Assembly (NCBI GenBank): GCA_900553645.1 | Contig: USEE01000081.1 | Location: 1-6,486 of the forward strand | Direction: 5' to 3' | Length of the DNA: 6,486 bases | DNA from: an uncultured Eubacteriales bacterium | GTDB taxonomy: Bacteria; Bacillota_A; Clostridia; Christensenellales; Aristaeellaceae | In this document: in pieces, positions 1-5,852 of the stretch | Position numbering within the stretch: position 1 is the stretch's first letter | How the letters are laid out: each line of letters starts with the position of its first letter | The notes under the pieces: model-generated | Told to the model about the DNA's origin: nothing | Database searches by the model: none | What the model saw: the letters and a program-made list of their open reading frames with translations, nothing else | Position numbers and translations under genes: made by a program

Positions 1-2909
1 TCCATCAGCTGTTCGCGCAGGTAACAAATCCCCCGATAGATGCGCTGCGCGAGGAAATAGTCACGTCGTCGCGCGTATACATCGGCGCGGAGGGCGATCT
101 GCTGCACCCGTCGCCGCTGTGCTGTCGTCAGATCGAGCTGGACACGCCGGTAATCACCGATGAACAGCTCAGCGCCATACGTGCGCTTAACGACCCGGCG
201 TTCAAGTCGCGCACGATTTCGATACTCTACCCCGTGGCCGAGGGCGGCGAAGGTATGCGCCGCGCGCTCAAGGCGATGTGCGACGAATGCGAAAAAGCCG
301 TGGCTGAGGGCGTAAGCGTAATCATACTTTCGGACAAGGGTGTAAGCCGCGGCATGGCCGCGATACCGGCGCTGCTGGCGGTAAGCGCGCTTCAGACCTA
401 CACCACGCGCAAATGCCTGCGCACCCAGCTTTCGCTGATACTGGAATCGGCCGAGCCGCGCGAGACGCATCACTTTGCGCTGCTTTTGTCCTGCGGCGTT
501 ACGGCGGTCAACCCGTACATGATATACGAACTGCTGCGCAGCCGCGGCATGGGCGATGAGGAAATCGCGCATTACAACAAGGCCGCTGTCAAAGGCGTTA
601 TCAAGATACTGTCCAAGATGGGCATATCCACGGTGCAGTCGTTCAGAGGATCGCATGTATTTGAGGCGGTAGGCCTGAGCCGCGAATTGATTGACGAGTT
701 CTTCCCCGGCACGGTATCGCGCGTGGGCGGTCTTAATCTGGACGGCGTGGCGCGCGAACGCGCCGAGATACACGAAAAGGCATTCGTAAACAGCGACGGC
801 CAGCTCGAATCGGGCGGCGTGTATCAGTACCGCGCAGACGGCGAATATCACCTGTTCAACCCAGAGACGATTCACCTGCTTCAAAAAGCCTGTCGCGAGG
901 GCGATTACAAGCTGTTCAAGGAGTACAGCGCGCACCTCAACGAGGAAACGCGCAAGTCCACCCTGCGCTCGATAATGAAGATACGCCCGGGTGTGCGCCC
1001 CATATCGATAAACGAGGTCGAGAGCGTGGACAGCATATGCCGCCGCTTCAAGACCGGCGCGATGAGCTACGGATCCATATCCAAGGAGGCGCACGAGTGT
1101 CTCGCGATCGCGATGAACCGGCTGGGCGGGCGCTCCAACACCGGCGAGGGCGGCGAGGACGCGGAGCGGTTTAAGCCCCTGCCCAACGGCGACAGCTGCC
1201 GCTCGTCGATAAAGCAGGTTGCATCGGGCAGGTTCGGCGTGACGATCAACTACCTTGTCAACGCCGACGAAATCCAGATAAAGATGGCGCAGGGCGCAAA
1301 GCCCGGCGAGGGCGGCCAGCTTCCGGGCGGCAAGGTATATCCGTGGGTAGCCAAGACGCGCCACTCCACGCCCGGCGTGCCGCTGATCTCCCCGCCCCCG
1401 CACCACGATATATATTCGATAGAGGATCTAGCGGAACTGATTTACGACCTTAAAAACACCAATCCCGAGGCACGCATATCGGTAAAGCTCGCTGCCGAGG
1501 CGGGCGTGGGCACGATCGCCGCAGGCGTGGCCAAGGGCCAGGCCGACGTAATACTGATAAGCGGCTTCGACGGCGGTACGGGCGCGGCGCCGCGCACCAG
1601 CATAAAGCACGCGGGTCTGCCGTGGGAGCTGGGTTTGAGCGAGGCGCATCAGACGCTTACACTGAACGGCCTGCGTTCGCGCGTAAAGCTGGAGACGGAC
1701 GGTAAGCTCCTGACCGGCCGCGACGTGGCCATCGCCGCCATGCTGGGCGCGCAGGAATTCGGCTTTGCCACCGCGCCGCTGATTACGATGGGCTGCTGCA
1801 TGATGCGCGTATGCAATCTGGACACCTGCCCGGTTGGCATAGCGACTCAGAACCCCGAACTGCGCAAGCGCTTTACCGGCAAGCCCGAATACGTGGTCAA
1901 CTTCATGCACTTCATCGCACAGGAACTGCGCGAGATAATGGCCGATCAGGGTATGCACACGCTGGACGAGCTGGTCGGGCGCAGCGACCTGCTGGAAAAG
2001 GACGACAATGGACTTAGCTGGAAGCAGCAGACAATCGACATATCCGCTATACTGGACGAGCCGGAGCCGCTGGTATATTCCGACTACAAGCCCAAGTCGG
2101 TGCTGGACAAGGCGATGGACGCGCAGCTGCTGAAGGTAATATGCGCGGGCGCGCTGGAAAGCGGCCGACATGTGACCGCCGATCTGGAGATACACAACGT
2201 CAACCGCGCGGTGGGCACATACCTCGGTTCGCTGGTATGCAAAAAGTACGGCGAGGATAAGCTGCCCGCGGGCACGATACACATCAACTTCAGCGGCAGC
2301 GCGGGTCAGTCGTTCGGCGCATTTATGCCCAAGGGCATGACGTTCACGCTGACCGGCGACGCGAACGACTATCTGGGCAAGGGTCTGTCGGGCGGCATGA
2401 TAGTGGTCAAGAAGCCGGCGGCGTGCGACTATGCCGCCGAGGAAAACATAATCATCGGCAACGTGGCGCTGTACGGCGCGACGGCGGGCGAAGCGTACAT
2501 AAACGGCGTTGCGGGCGAGCGCTTCTGCGTGCGCAATTCGGGCGCGACGGCTGTCGTCGAGGGCGTGGGCGACCACGGCTGCGAGTACATGACCGGCGGC
2601 AGAGTCTTAGTCATAGGCGGGACTGGCCGCAACTTTGCGGCGGGCATGTCGGGCGGCATTGCGTATGTATACGACGAGGACGGCACGTTCCACGAGCGCG
2701 TGAATACCGAGATGGTAGAGGTCGGGCCGATAGACGATCCCGACGAGCTGGTCGAGGTGCGCCGGATGCTGGAGCGGCATGTAAGGCTGACCGGCTCGGC
2801 GCGCGGCAGCAAGCTGCTGAAGAGCTGGGCGCACGCAAGCGAAAAGATAGTGCGCGTAATACCTACCGAATACCGCAAGGCGATGGAACGCGCGGCGGCG
2901 GCAAAGTAA
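1..2909 (+). CDS. gltB: Glutamate synthase (NADPH) large subunit, C-terminal 968 residues (5' end outside window)
   Basis: GltB makes glutamate from 2-oxoglutarate and glutamine-derived ammonia, using electrons from GltD. The reading frame is open from position 3 with no start needed; the visible protein begins with HQLFAQVTNPPIDALRE, a typical piece of the GltB central domain, so the gene starts upstream and the glutaminase domain with its N-terminal Cys is not in view. In visible-residue numbering, the central domain runs to about 280. The FMN/synthase barrel covers about 280-650, with GAMSYGS (352-358), GEGGED (381-386), AQGAKPGEGGQ (from 429) and SGFDGGTGAAP (from 520). The 3Fe-4S cysteines are 598, 604 and 609 (CX5CX4C). 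The C-terminal GXGXG beta-helix runs from about 760 (SGSAGQSFGAF) past GGTGRNFAAGMSGG (from 872). About 970 of a usual 1500 residues are present with no frameshift. A GTG at 234 is internal. It is followed by gltD in the same operon. Confidence 0.97.
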   Translation, partial: HQLFAQVTNPPIDALREEIVTSSRVYIGAEGDLLHPSPLCCRQIELDTPVITDEQLSAIRALNDPAFKSRTISILYPVAEGGEGMRRALKAMCDECEKAVAEGVSVIILSDKGVSRGMAAIPALLAVSALQTYTTRKCLRTQLSLILESAEPRETHHFALLLSCGVTAVNPYMIYELLRSRGMGDEEIAHYNKAAVKGVIKILSKMGISTVQSFRGSHVFEAVGLSRELIDEFFPGTVSRVGGLNLDGVARERAEIHEKAFVNSDGQLESGGVYQYRADGEYHLFNPETIHLLQKACREGDYKLFKEYSAHLNEETRKSTLRSIMKIRPGVRPISINEVESVDSICRRFKTGAMSYGSISKEAHECLAIAMNRLGGRSNTGEGGEDAERFKPLPNGDSCRSSIKQVASGRFGVTINYLVNADEIQIKMAQGAKPGEGGQLPGGKVYPWVAKTRHSTPGVPLISPPPHHDIYSIEDLAELIYDLKNTNPEARISVKLAAEAGVGTIAAGVAKGQADVILISGFDGGTGAAPRTSIKHAGLPWELGLSEAHQTLTLNGLRSRVKLETDGKLLTGRDVAIAAMLGAQEFGFATAPLITMGCCMMRVCNLDTCPVGIATQNPELRKRFTGKPEYVVNFMHFIAQELREIMADQGMHTLDELVGRSDLLEKDDNGLSWKQQTIDISAILDEPEPLVYSDYKPKSVLDKAMDAQLLKVICAGALESGRHVTADLEIHNVNRAVGTYLGSLVCKKYGEDKLPAGTIHINFSGSAGQSFGAFMPKGMTFTLTGDANDYLGKGLSGGMIVVKKPAACDYAAEENIIIGNVALYGATAGEAYINGVAGERFCVRNSGATAVVEGVGDHGCEYMTGGRVLVIGGTGRNFAAGMSGGIAYVYDEDGTFHERVNTEMVEVGPIDDPDELVEVRRMLERHVRLTGSARGSKLLKSWAHASEKIVRVIPTEYRKAMERAAAAK

Positions 2910-2933
2910 GGCTTAAGGGCGCAGACGCGCCGT

Positions 2934-2938
2934 GGAGG
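2934..2938 (+). promoter_or_regulatory. Ribosome binding site of gltD
   Basis: GGAGG lies 5 nt before the ATG at 2944. It decides the start: an in-frame GTG at 2932 overlaps the site itself and would add four residues (MEVH) not expected at the GltD N-terminus, so the ATG is preferred. Confidence 0.85.
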
Positions 2939-2943
2939 TACAC

Positions 2944-4395
2944 ATGGGCAAGACGACGGGCTTTTTGGAATACAAGCGTACTGACCTGCCGGACAGGGAT
3001 CCGCTTAAACGCATAATAGACTGGAACGAGATACACCTGCCGCTCGACCTTGACGAGCGGCGCCGGCAGGGCGCGCGCTGCATGGACTGCGGCGTACCAT
3101 TCTGCCACAGCGGCGTGATGATGAACGGCATGATGACCGGCTGTCCGCTGCATAACCTGATACCCGAATGGAACGACTTAATATATAAGGGCCAGTGGGA
3201 GGAGGCATATCGCCGCCTGAGCCATACCGCGCCCTTCCCCGAGTTTACCGGGCGCGTGTGCCCGGCGCTATGCGAGGGCGCGTGTACGTGCGGCGGGCAT
3301 GGCGAAGGCTCGGTGACGGTGCGCGCCAACGAATGCACGCTGATCGACATGGCGTATGAAAAGGGCTGGGTGCGGCCGCAGATACCCGACGTGCGCACGG
3401 GGCGCAAGGTCGCGGTGATAGGCAGCGGCCCGGCGGGGCTGGCGGCGGCACAAAAGCTAAACCGCATGGGACACAGCGTGACCGTGTTCGAGCGCGACGA
3501 AGAACCGGGCGGACTGCTGATGTACGGCATACCCAATATGAAGCTGGACAAGGCTGTCGTGCGCCGCAGGATAAACCTGATGCGCGAGGAGGGCGTGGAG
3601 TTTGTATGCTCGCACCCGGTAGATTCGGCTGAGGAAGCAAAGCGTATCGAAAGCGAGTACGACGCGGTTGTGATATGCGCCGGTTCGCGCACGCCGCGCG
3701 ACTTAAAAGCGCCCGGACGGGAGCTTGAGGGCATACACTTCGCGGTTGACTACCTGAGCGAAGCCACGCGCGCGCTGCTGGGCGGGCGCGAATCCGCGAT
3801 AGACGCTAAGGGCAAGGATGTAATCATAGTCGGCGGCGGCGACACGGGCACCGACTGCGTGGGCACGGCGCTGAGACAGGGCGCAAGCAGCGCGACGCAG
3901 TTCGAGATAATGGCCGAGCCGCCCAAGTGCCGCGCGGCGGGCAATCCGTGGCCGGAGTACCCGCGCGTGCTGAAAGTGGACTATGCGCAGCAGGAGTACA
4001 TCGCCAAGACCGGGCATGACCCGCGCACGTACCTGACGACCGTAACCGAAATTGTCGGCGAGGGTGGGCATGTAAAGGCGGTTAAGACGGTAAACGTCAA
4101 GTGGGAGCGCGGCGCGGACGGGCGCATGGCGATGAGCACCGTGCCGGGCAGTGAGAAGGAATACCCGGCGGGACTAGTGCTGATTGCGATGGGCTTCACG
4201 GGCGCAGATGCGCGCGTGGCGCAGGCGTTTGGGCTGGAGCTGAGTGCACGCGGATGCGTGGCAAGCAATGAATGCCTGACCAGCAAAGCGAATGTGTTTG
4301 CGGCGGGCGATGCGCGGACAGGACAGAGTTTGGTTGTGCGCGCTATTGCGGATGGATTGAAGGCCGCGGATGCTTGCGGGGAGTATTTGAAATAA
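2944..4395 (+). CDS. gltD: Glutamate synthase (NADPH) small subunit
   Basis: GltD oxidises NADPH and passes the electrons through FAD and iron-sulfur clusters to GltB. The protein has 483 residues, the usual length for the family, and starts MGKTTGFLEYKR as GltD proteins do. The N-terminal ferredoxin-like domain carries two cysteine groups: Cys46, 49, 54 and 67, and Cys106, 110, 114 and 116. The FAD-binding Rossmann fold has VIGSGPAG at 158-165 followed by EPGG at 187-190 and GIPNMKLDK. The NADPH fold has GGGDTG at 297-302. The closing FAD motif AAGDARTGQSLVVRAI sits at 453-468. It begins 34 nt after the gltB stop behind a strong ribosome binding site, so the two are almost certainly cotranscribed. 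Isoleucine is mostly written ATA (14 of 21). Related FAD/NADPH oxidoreductases such as the dihydropyrimidine dehydrogenase subunit or NfnB share the fold, but adjacency to gltB settles the identity. Confidence 0.97.
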   Translation: MGKTTGFLEYKRTDLPDRDPLKRIIDWNEIHLPLDLDERRRQGARCMDCGVPFCHSGVMMNGMMTGCPLHNLIPEWNDLIYKGQWEEAYRRLSHTAPFPEFTGRVCPALCEGACTCGGHGEGSVTVRANECTLIDMAYEKGWVRPQIPDVRTGRKVAVIGSGPAGLAAAQKLNRMGHSVTVFERDEEPGGLLMYGIPNMKLDKAVVRRRINLMREEGVEFVCSHPVDSAEEAKRIESEYDAVVICAGSRTPRDLKAPGRELEGIHFAVDYLSEATRALLGGRESAIDAKGKDVIIVGGGDTGTDCVGTALRQGASSATQFEIMAEPPKCRAAGNPWPEYPRVLKVDYAQQEYIAKTGHDPRTYLTTVTEIVGEGGHVKAVKTVNVKWERGADGRMAMSTVPGSEKEYPAGLVLIAMGFTGADARVAQAFGLELSARGCVASNECLTSKANVFAAGDARTGQSLVVRAIADGLKAADACGEYLK

Positions 4396-4406
4396 GGAAA
4401 TATATT

Positions 4407-4455
4407 AGGGCTGTCTGTCTGTCGGCTTTGGGCTGATGGGCAGGCGGCTTTTTTT
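4407..4455 (+). terminator. Rho-independent terminator of gltBD
   Basis: Twelve bases after the gltD stop, a 14-bp stem pairs 4410-4423 (gctgtctgtctgtc) with 4435-4448 (gatgggcaggcggc) across an 11-nt loop. Several pairs are G-U. Seven T residues follow (4449-4455), and A4407/G4408/G4409 can add weak pairs with the first of them. The 5' arm contains a short tgtc repeat. Stem plus T-tract directly behind the operon make this a convincing terminator on the plus strand; the minus strand lacks a T-tract. Confidence 0.8.
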
Positions 4456-4520
4456 GTTGCTCAGCCGAGTATGGCGGGCATTCTTTCAAAAGGCTCACCT
4501 GAAATGGGAGCTGGCGATGC

Positions 4521-4568
4521 AGGCGACTGAATGGGGGTGCTTCTTTCGATGCACTCTTGTAGTCGCCT
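4521..4568. repeat. Inverted repeat with nested inner stem
   Basis: The outer arms aggcgact (4521-4528) and agtcgcct (4561-4568) are perfect reverse complements. Inside, gggtgc (4535-4540) pairs with gcactc (4551-4556) with one G-U pair, giving a two-tier hairpin. There is no T-tract on either strand, so it is not a simple terminator. Confidence 0.6.
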
Positions 4569-4655
4569 TAGTTCAAGCGTTCTATTCTTTCTTGCGTTTG
4601 GTTTTCTTAAATGATTATCTATTATTTTTCCCTTTATCTTTGGTGCCTCCGGCGG

Positions 4656-4702
4656 CCAAGGAGGGCAAGGGGGATTGCGAGTTCCCCCTATGCCCTCCTT
4701 GG
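4656..4702. repeat. Long, strong inverted repeat (19-bp stem, one bulge)
   Basis: The left arm 4656-4674 (ccaaggagggcaaggggga) pairs with 4683-4702 across an 8-nt loop; the only imperfection is a bulged A at 4690. The outer 12 bp are perfect. This is the strongest hairpin in the window. No T-run follows on either strand, so a terminator role is not supported. It could be a repeat-element palindrome or an RNA-level structure. Confidence 0.75.
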
Positions 4703-4713
4703 ATTCTCCTATT

Positions 4714-4767
4714 ACCCCTTTGTAACGCCGGGCACTGCGTGCCAAGGGGCGGTTACGGCATTGGGGT
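4714..4767. repeat. Compound imperfect hairpin
   Basis: Three stacked stems can form: acccc (4714-4718) with ggggt (4763-4767); gtaacgcc (4722-4729) with 4748-4756, where G4751 is bulged; and ggcac (4731-4735) with gtgcc (4739-4743) around a 3-nt loop. The structure starts 12 nt after the 4656-4702 hairpin, so the two form a tandem pair. Confidence 0.5.
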
Positions 4768-4876
4768 ACGTTCGATTGAGCTATCCATTTCTGGGGGGCG
4801 ATTTTACGATACTTGGTTGATATGGTTGCCTTACTCCCTTGCTTAGACCATGCGCAAACTGCGTTGAATCTTTGTC

Positions 4877-4910
4877 GCTTTCTGAGAGTGAGAGATGCTC
4901 ATACAGAAGC
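4877..4910. repeat. Imperfect hairpin
   Basis: gcttctg-type arms pair with one bulged T: 4877-4884 with cagaagc (4904-4910). An inner stem pairs tgag (4889-4892) with ctca (4898-4901). It is weaker than its neighbours and could be chance. Confidence 0.35.
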
Positions 4911-4931
4911 ACGAGGACAACGGCCTAACTT

Positions 4932-4962
4932 CCGCGCCCACTTTAATTTATGGTGGGCGCGG
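4932..4962. repeat. Perfect 10-bp GC-rich inverted repeat
   Basis: ccgcgcccac (4932-4941) is the exact reverse complement of gtgggcgcgg (4953-4962), with an AT-rich 11-nt loop. There is no T-tract. Its left arm shares cgcgccc with the hairpin at 5012-5040, suggesting the two are related modules. Confidence 0.65.
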
Positions 4963-4992
4963 CATGGATGGTATCGAATACATCTCGTTTCG

Positions 4993-5002
4993 CGTCCGGA
5001 CG
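4993..5002. repeat. 10-bp perfect palindrome
   Basis: cgtccggacg reads the same on both strands with no spacer. It lies between the two GC-rich hairpins. It could be a protein-binding site or part of a repeat unit; nothing here tells which. Confidence 0.45.
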
Positions 5003-5011
5003 GTCAGTTTT

Positions 5012-5040
5012 CGCGCCCGCCATACTTTCCGGCGGGCGTG
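5012..5040. repeat. 10-bp GC-rich inverted repeat
   Basis: cgcgcccgcc (5012-5021) pairs with ggcgggcgtg (5031-5040); all ten positions pair, one of them G-U, around a 9-nt loop. It resembles the 4932-4962 hairpin in arm sequence, size and spacing. Confidence 0.6.
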
Positions 5041-5188
5041 AACCTCACCGCCGAATCTGCAATTGAGCCGCCGAGGGGTGGCGAACATGGCGCGGGGGCG
5101 AACTGCCTAAACAGAAAGCGTTCATTCGCGGAATCCCGAAACGGTTAAGATTATAGCTTGCGTGAGCCATAAACAATGACAAAAGTAA

Positions 5189-5220
5189 ACGCCGCTGGCT
5201 CTGGGCGAGACAAGCGGCGT
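5189..5220 (-). repeat. 8-bp inverted repeat, possible distal minus-strand terminator
   Basis: acgccgct (5189-5196) is the reverse complement of agcggcgt (5213-5220), with a short inner ctc/gag stem possible in the 16-nt loop. Read on the minus strand the stem is followed by an interrupted T-run (tttacttttg). It could therefore stop transcripts running on from the PQ-loop gene, but the distance of about 160 nt and the broken T-run leave this open. Confidence 0.4.
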
Positions 5221-5312
5221 AAGAAAGTAATGTAACTTCCCGTATATAGCTCCCTAAAAACGTCTGAACAAAGAAACGTAAGCGGGAGACAGACAAAATC
5301 GGCTTTTCTTTG

Positions 5313-5341
5313 GTTCTTTCGCTCTCCTGAAAAGAAAGAAC
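5313..5341. repeat. 8-bp AT-rich inverted repeat
   Basis: gttctttc (5313-5320) is the reverse complement of gaaagaac (5334-5341), with a 13-nt loop. The surrounding cttttc/gaaaag bases allow an alternative pairing. It lies just downstream of the minus-strand PQ-loop gene; no T-tract follows. Confidence 0.4.
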
Positions 5342-5352
5342 ACGTAACCCCC

Positions 5353-5373
5353 AAAAAAACGCTGTGCCCGTTT
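5353..5373 (-). terminator. Weak candidate terminator of the PQ-loop gene
   Basis: On the minus strand, 10 nt after the stop, aaacg pairs with cgttt (5369-5373 with 5357-5361) around a 7-nt loop. The second arm runs into seven consecutive T residues (complement of A5353-5359). The stem is only 5 bp, so termination may be inefficient. Confidence 0.4.
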
Positions 5374-5382
5374 AGAAAGGGA

Positions 5383-5682
5383 TTACTTGCCAGCCTTTGC
5401 GTCAAGCTTGCGGTTGCGGAAATAGACGGGGATGTTGAGAGAGACGACGCAGATGTTGAAGATGTAGACGGCCCATACGTACCAGTGGACGATGCCGCCG
5501 TTGGCTACGGTGATGGCCTTGGCGGTGATGCCGGCGGCGTAGCCGAAGACTATGAGCAGGATGAAGCTCAGGCTCATCGACTTGGCAGTTGCGGCGCGGT
5601 AGTTCTTGCGTAGGTTGATGGGCCAGGAGCAACCAAAGCAAACCAGCATAACAGCTTCCAAAATCTGTGCGAGATTGTTCAT
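5383..5682 (-). CDS. Small three-helix membrane protein, PQ-loop/SWEET-like
   Basis: A 99-residue integral membrane protein. Three hydrophobic segments are visible at about 4-22, 38-58 and 66-88, separated by a basic loop (RKNYRAATAKS, 25-35) and ending in a charged tail (RNRKLDAKAGK). The SWPINLRKNYRAATAKSMSL stretch matches the pattern of PQ-loop proteins: a helix-ending proline, then a basic loop with Tyr and Lys, then Ser-x-Ser at the next helix. One such three-helix bundle is the size of a bacterial SemiSWEET, which works as a homodimer. The second motif residue is Ile rather than Gln, so substrate and transport activity are unknown. The ATG at 5682 is chosen because it opens the first helix, lies 9 nt behind a GGGGGA and about 43 nt below a strong promoter. 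A longer frame from 5775 would start upstream of that promoter and adds a non-membrane stretch. Family assignment is inferred from pattern only. Confidence 0.8.
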   Translation of the reverse strand: MNNLAQILEAVMLVCFGCSWPINLRKNYRAATAKSMSLSFILLIVFGYAAGITAKAITVANGGIVHWYVWAVYIFNICVVSLNIPVYFRNRKLDAKAGK

Positions 5683-5731
5683 ACCAGATTTTCCCCCAAA
5701 TGCTTTTTTTGATTTTGGACAAATCAGTAAA

Positions 5732-5760
5732 ATTATAGCATTTTGTGCGGCAAATTGCAA
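5732..5760 (-). promoter_or_regulatory. Sigma-A promoter with extended -10 for the PQ-loop gene
   Basis: On the minus strand a perfect TATAAT (5737-5732) is preceded by TGC, making an extended -10. Exactly 17 nt upstream lies TTGCAA (5760-5755), a four-of-six match to the -35 consensus. Transcription would start near 5725, giving a leader of about 43 nt. It lies between the vanW-like gene's terminator and the PQ-loop start, so that gene has its own promoter. Confidence 0.85.
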
Positions 5761-5797
5761 CCGAGTGTGAAGCAAAAAGAAATGATGTTCTTGTTAT

Positions 5798-5835
5798 GAA
5801 AAATGCCCCTTCACAACTTGCATGTGAAGGGGCAT
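5798..5835 (-). terminator. Rho-independent terminator of the VanW-like gene
   Basis: A perfect 13-bp stem pairs atgccccttcaca (5803-5815) with tgtgaaggggcat (5823-5835) around a 7-nt loop. On the minus strand it is followed by TTTTT (complement of A5799-5803, the first pairing in the stem). It starts 17 nt after the stop of the VanW-like gene. The plus strand lacks a T-tract, so it acts in one direction. Confidence 0.88.
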
Positions 5836-5852
5836 GGGGGAATCGGTTGGTA

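Larger units (their letters stand above)
4456..5352. other. Gene-free, hairpin-rich convergent intergenic region
   Basis: Between the gltBD terminator and the candidate terminator of the minus-strand PQ-loop gene there is no convincing protein gene. Open frames exist on both strands (for example 4436-4846 and 4813-5148 on plus, 5151-5405 on minus). None has a good ribosome binding site or a recognisable domain, and their translations are low-complexity or run through inverted repeats. Instead the region holds a series of separate inverted repeats, listed individually. It is visibly less GC-rich than gltBD in places (4600-4640, 5150-5190, 5220-5350). No transposase, tRNA, rRNA or CRISPR pattern was seen. 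Confidence 0.7.

Noticed and set aside
234..239. GTG at 234 as the start of gltB
   Set aside because: The same frame is open back to position 3 and encodes recognisable GltB central-domain sequence there, so this codon is internal.
1428..2576. Long minus-strand open frame of 382 codons opposite gltB
   Set aside because: It lies wholly antisense to strongly supported gltB, has low-complexity composition rich in Arg, Ala, His and Val, and no recognisable domain. It is a shadow of GC-rich codon use.
2913..3734. Minus-strand open frame of 273 codons opposite gltD
   Set aside because: It is antisense to gltD, with Ser/Pro/Arg-rich composition and no domain or ribosome binding site.
4756..4790. 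gttcgattgag as a tRNA T-loop
   Set aside because: The flanking bases do not form a T-stem, and no acceptor, D-arm or anticodon arm fits around it.
4436..4846. Plus-strand open frame just after gltD
   Set aside because: It starts inside the terminator stem, lacks a ribosome binding site, runs through two large hairpins and shows no family pattern.
4813..5148. Plus-strand open frame in the hairpin region
   Set aside because: There is no ribosome binding site, and the translation is driven by GC-rich inverted repeats rather than protein-like sequence.
4456..5352. CRISPR array, integron attC sites or an insertion sequence
   Set aside because: There are no evenly spaced direct repeats, no cassette-type paired core sites, no transposase frame and no terminal inverted repeats bounding the region.
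5151..5405. Minus-strand open frame of 84 codons overlapping the end of the PQ-loop gene
   Set aside because: It overlaps a supported gene in another frame, has no ribosome binding site or domain, and contains the inverted repeats at 5189-5220 and 5313-5341.
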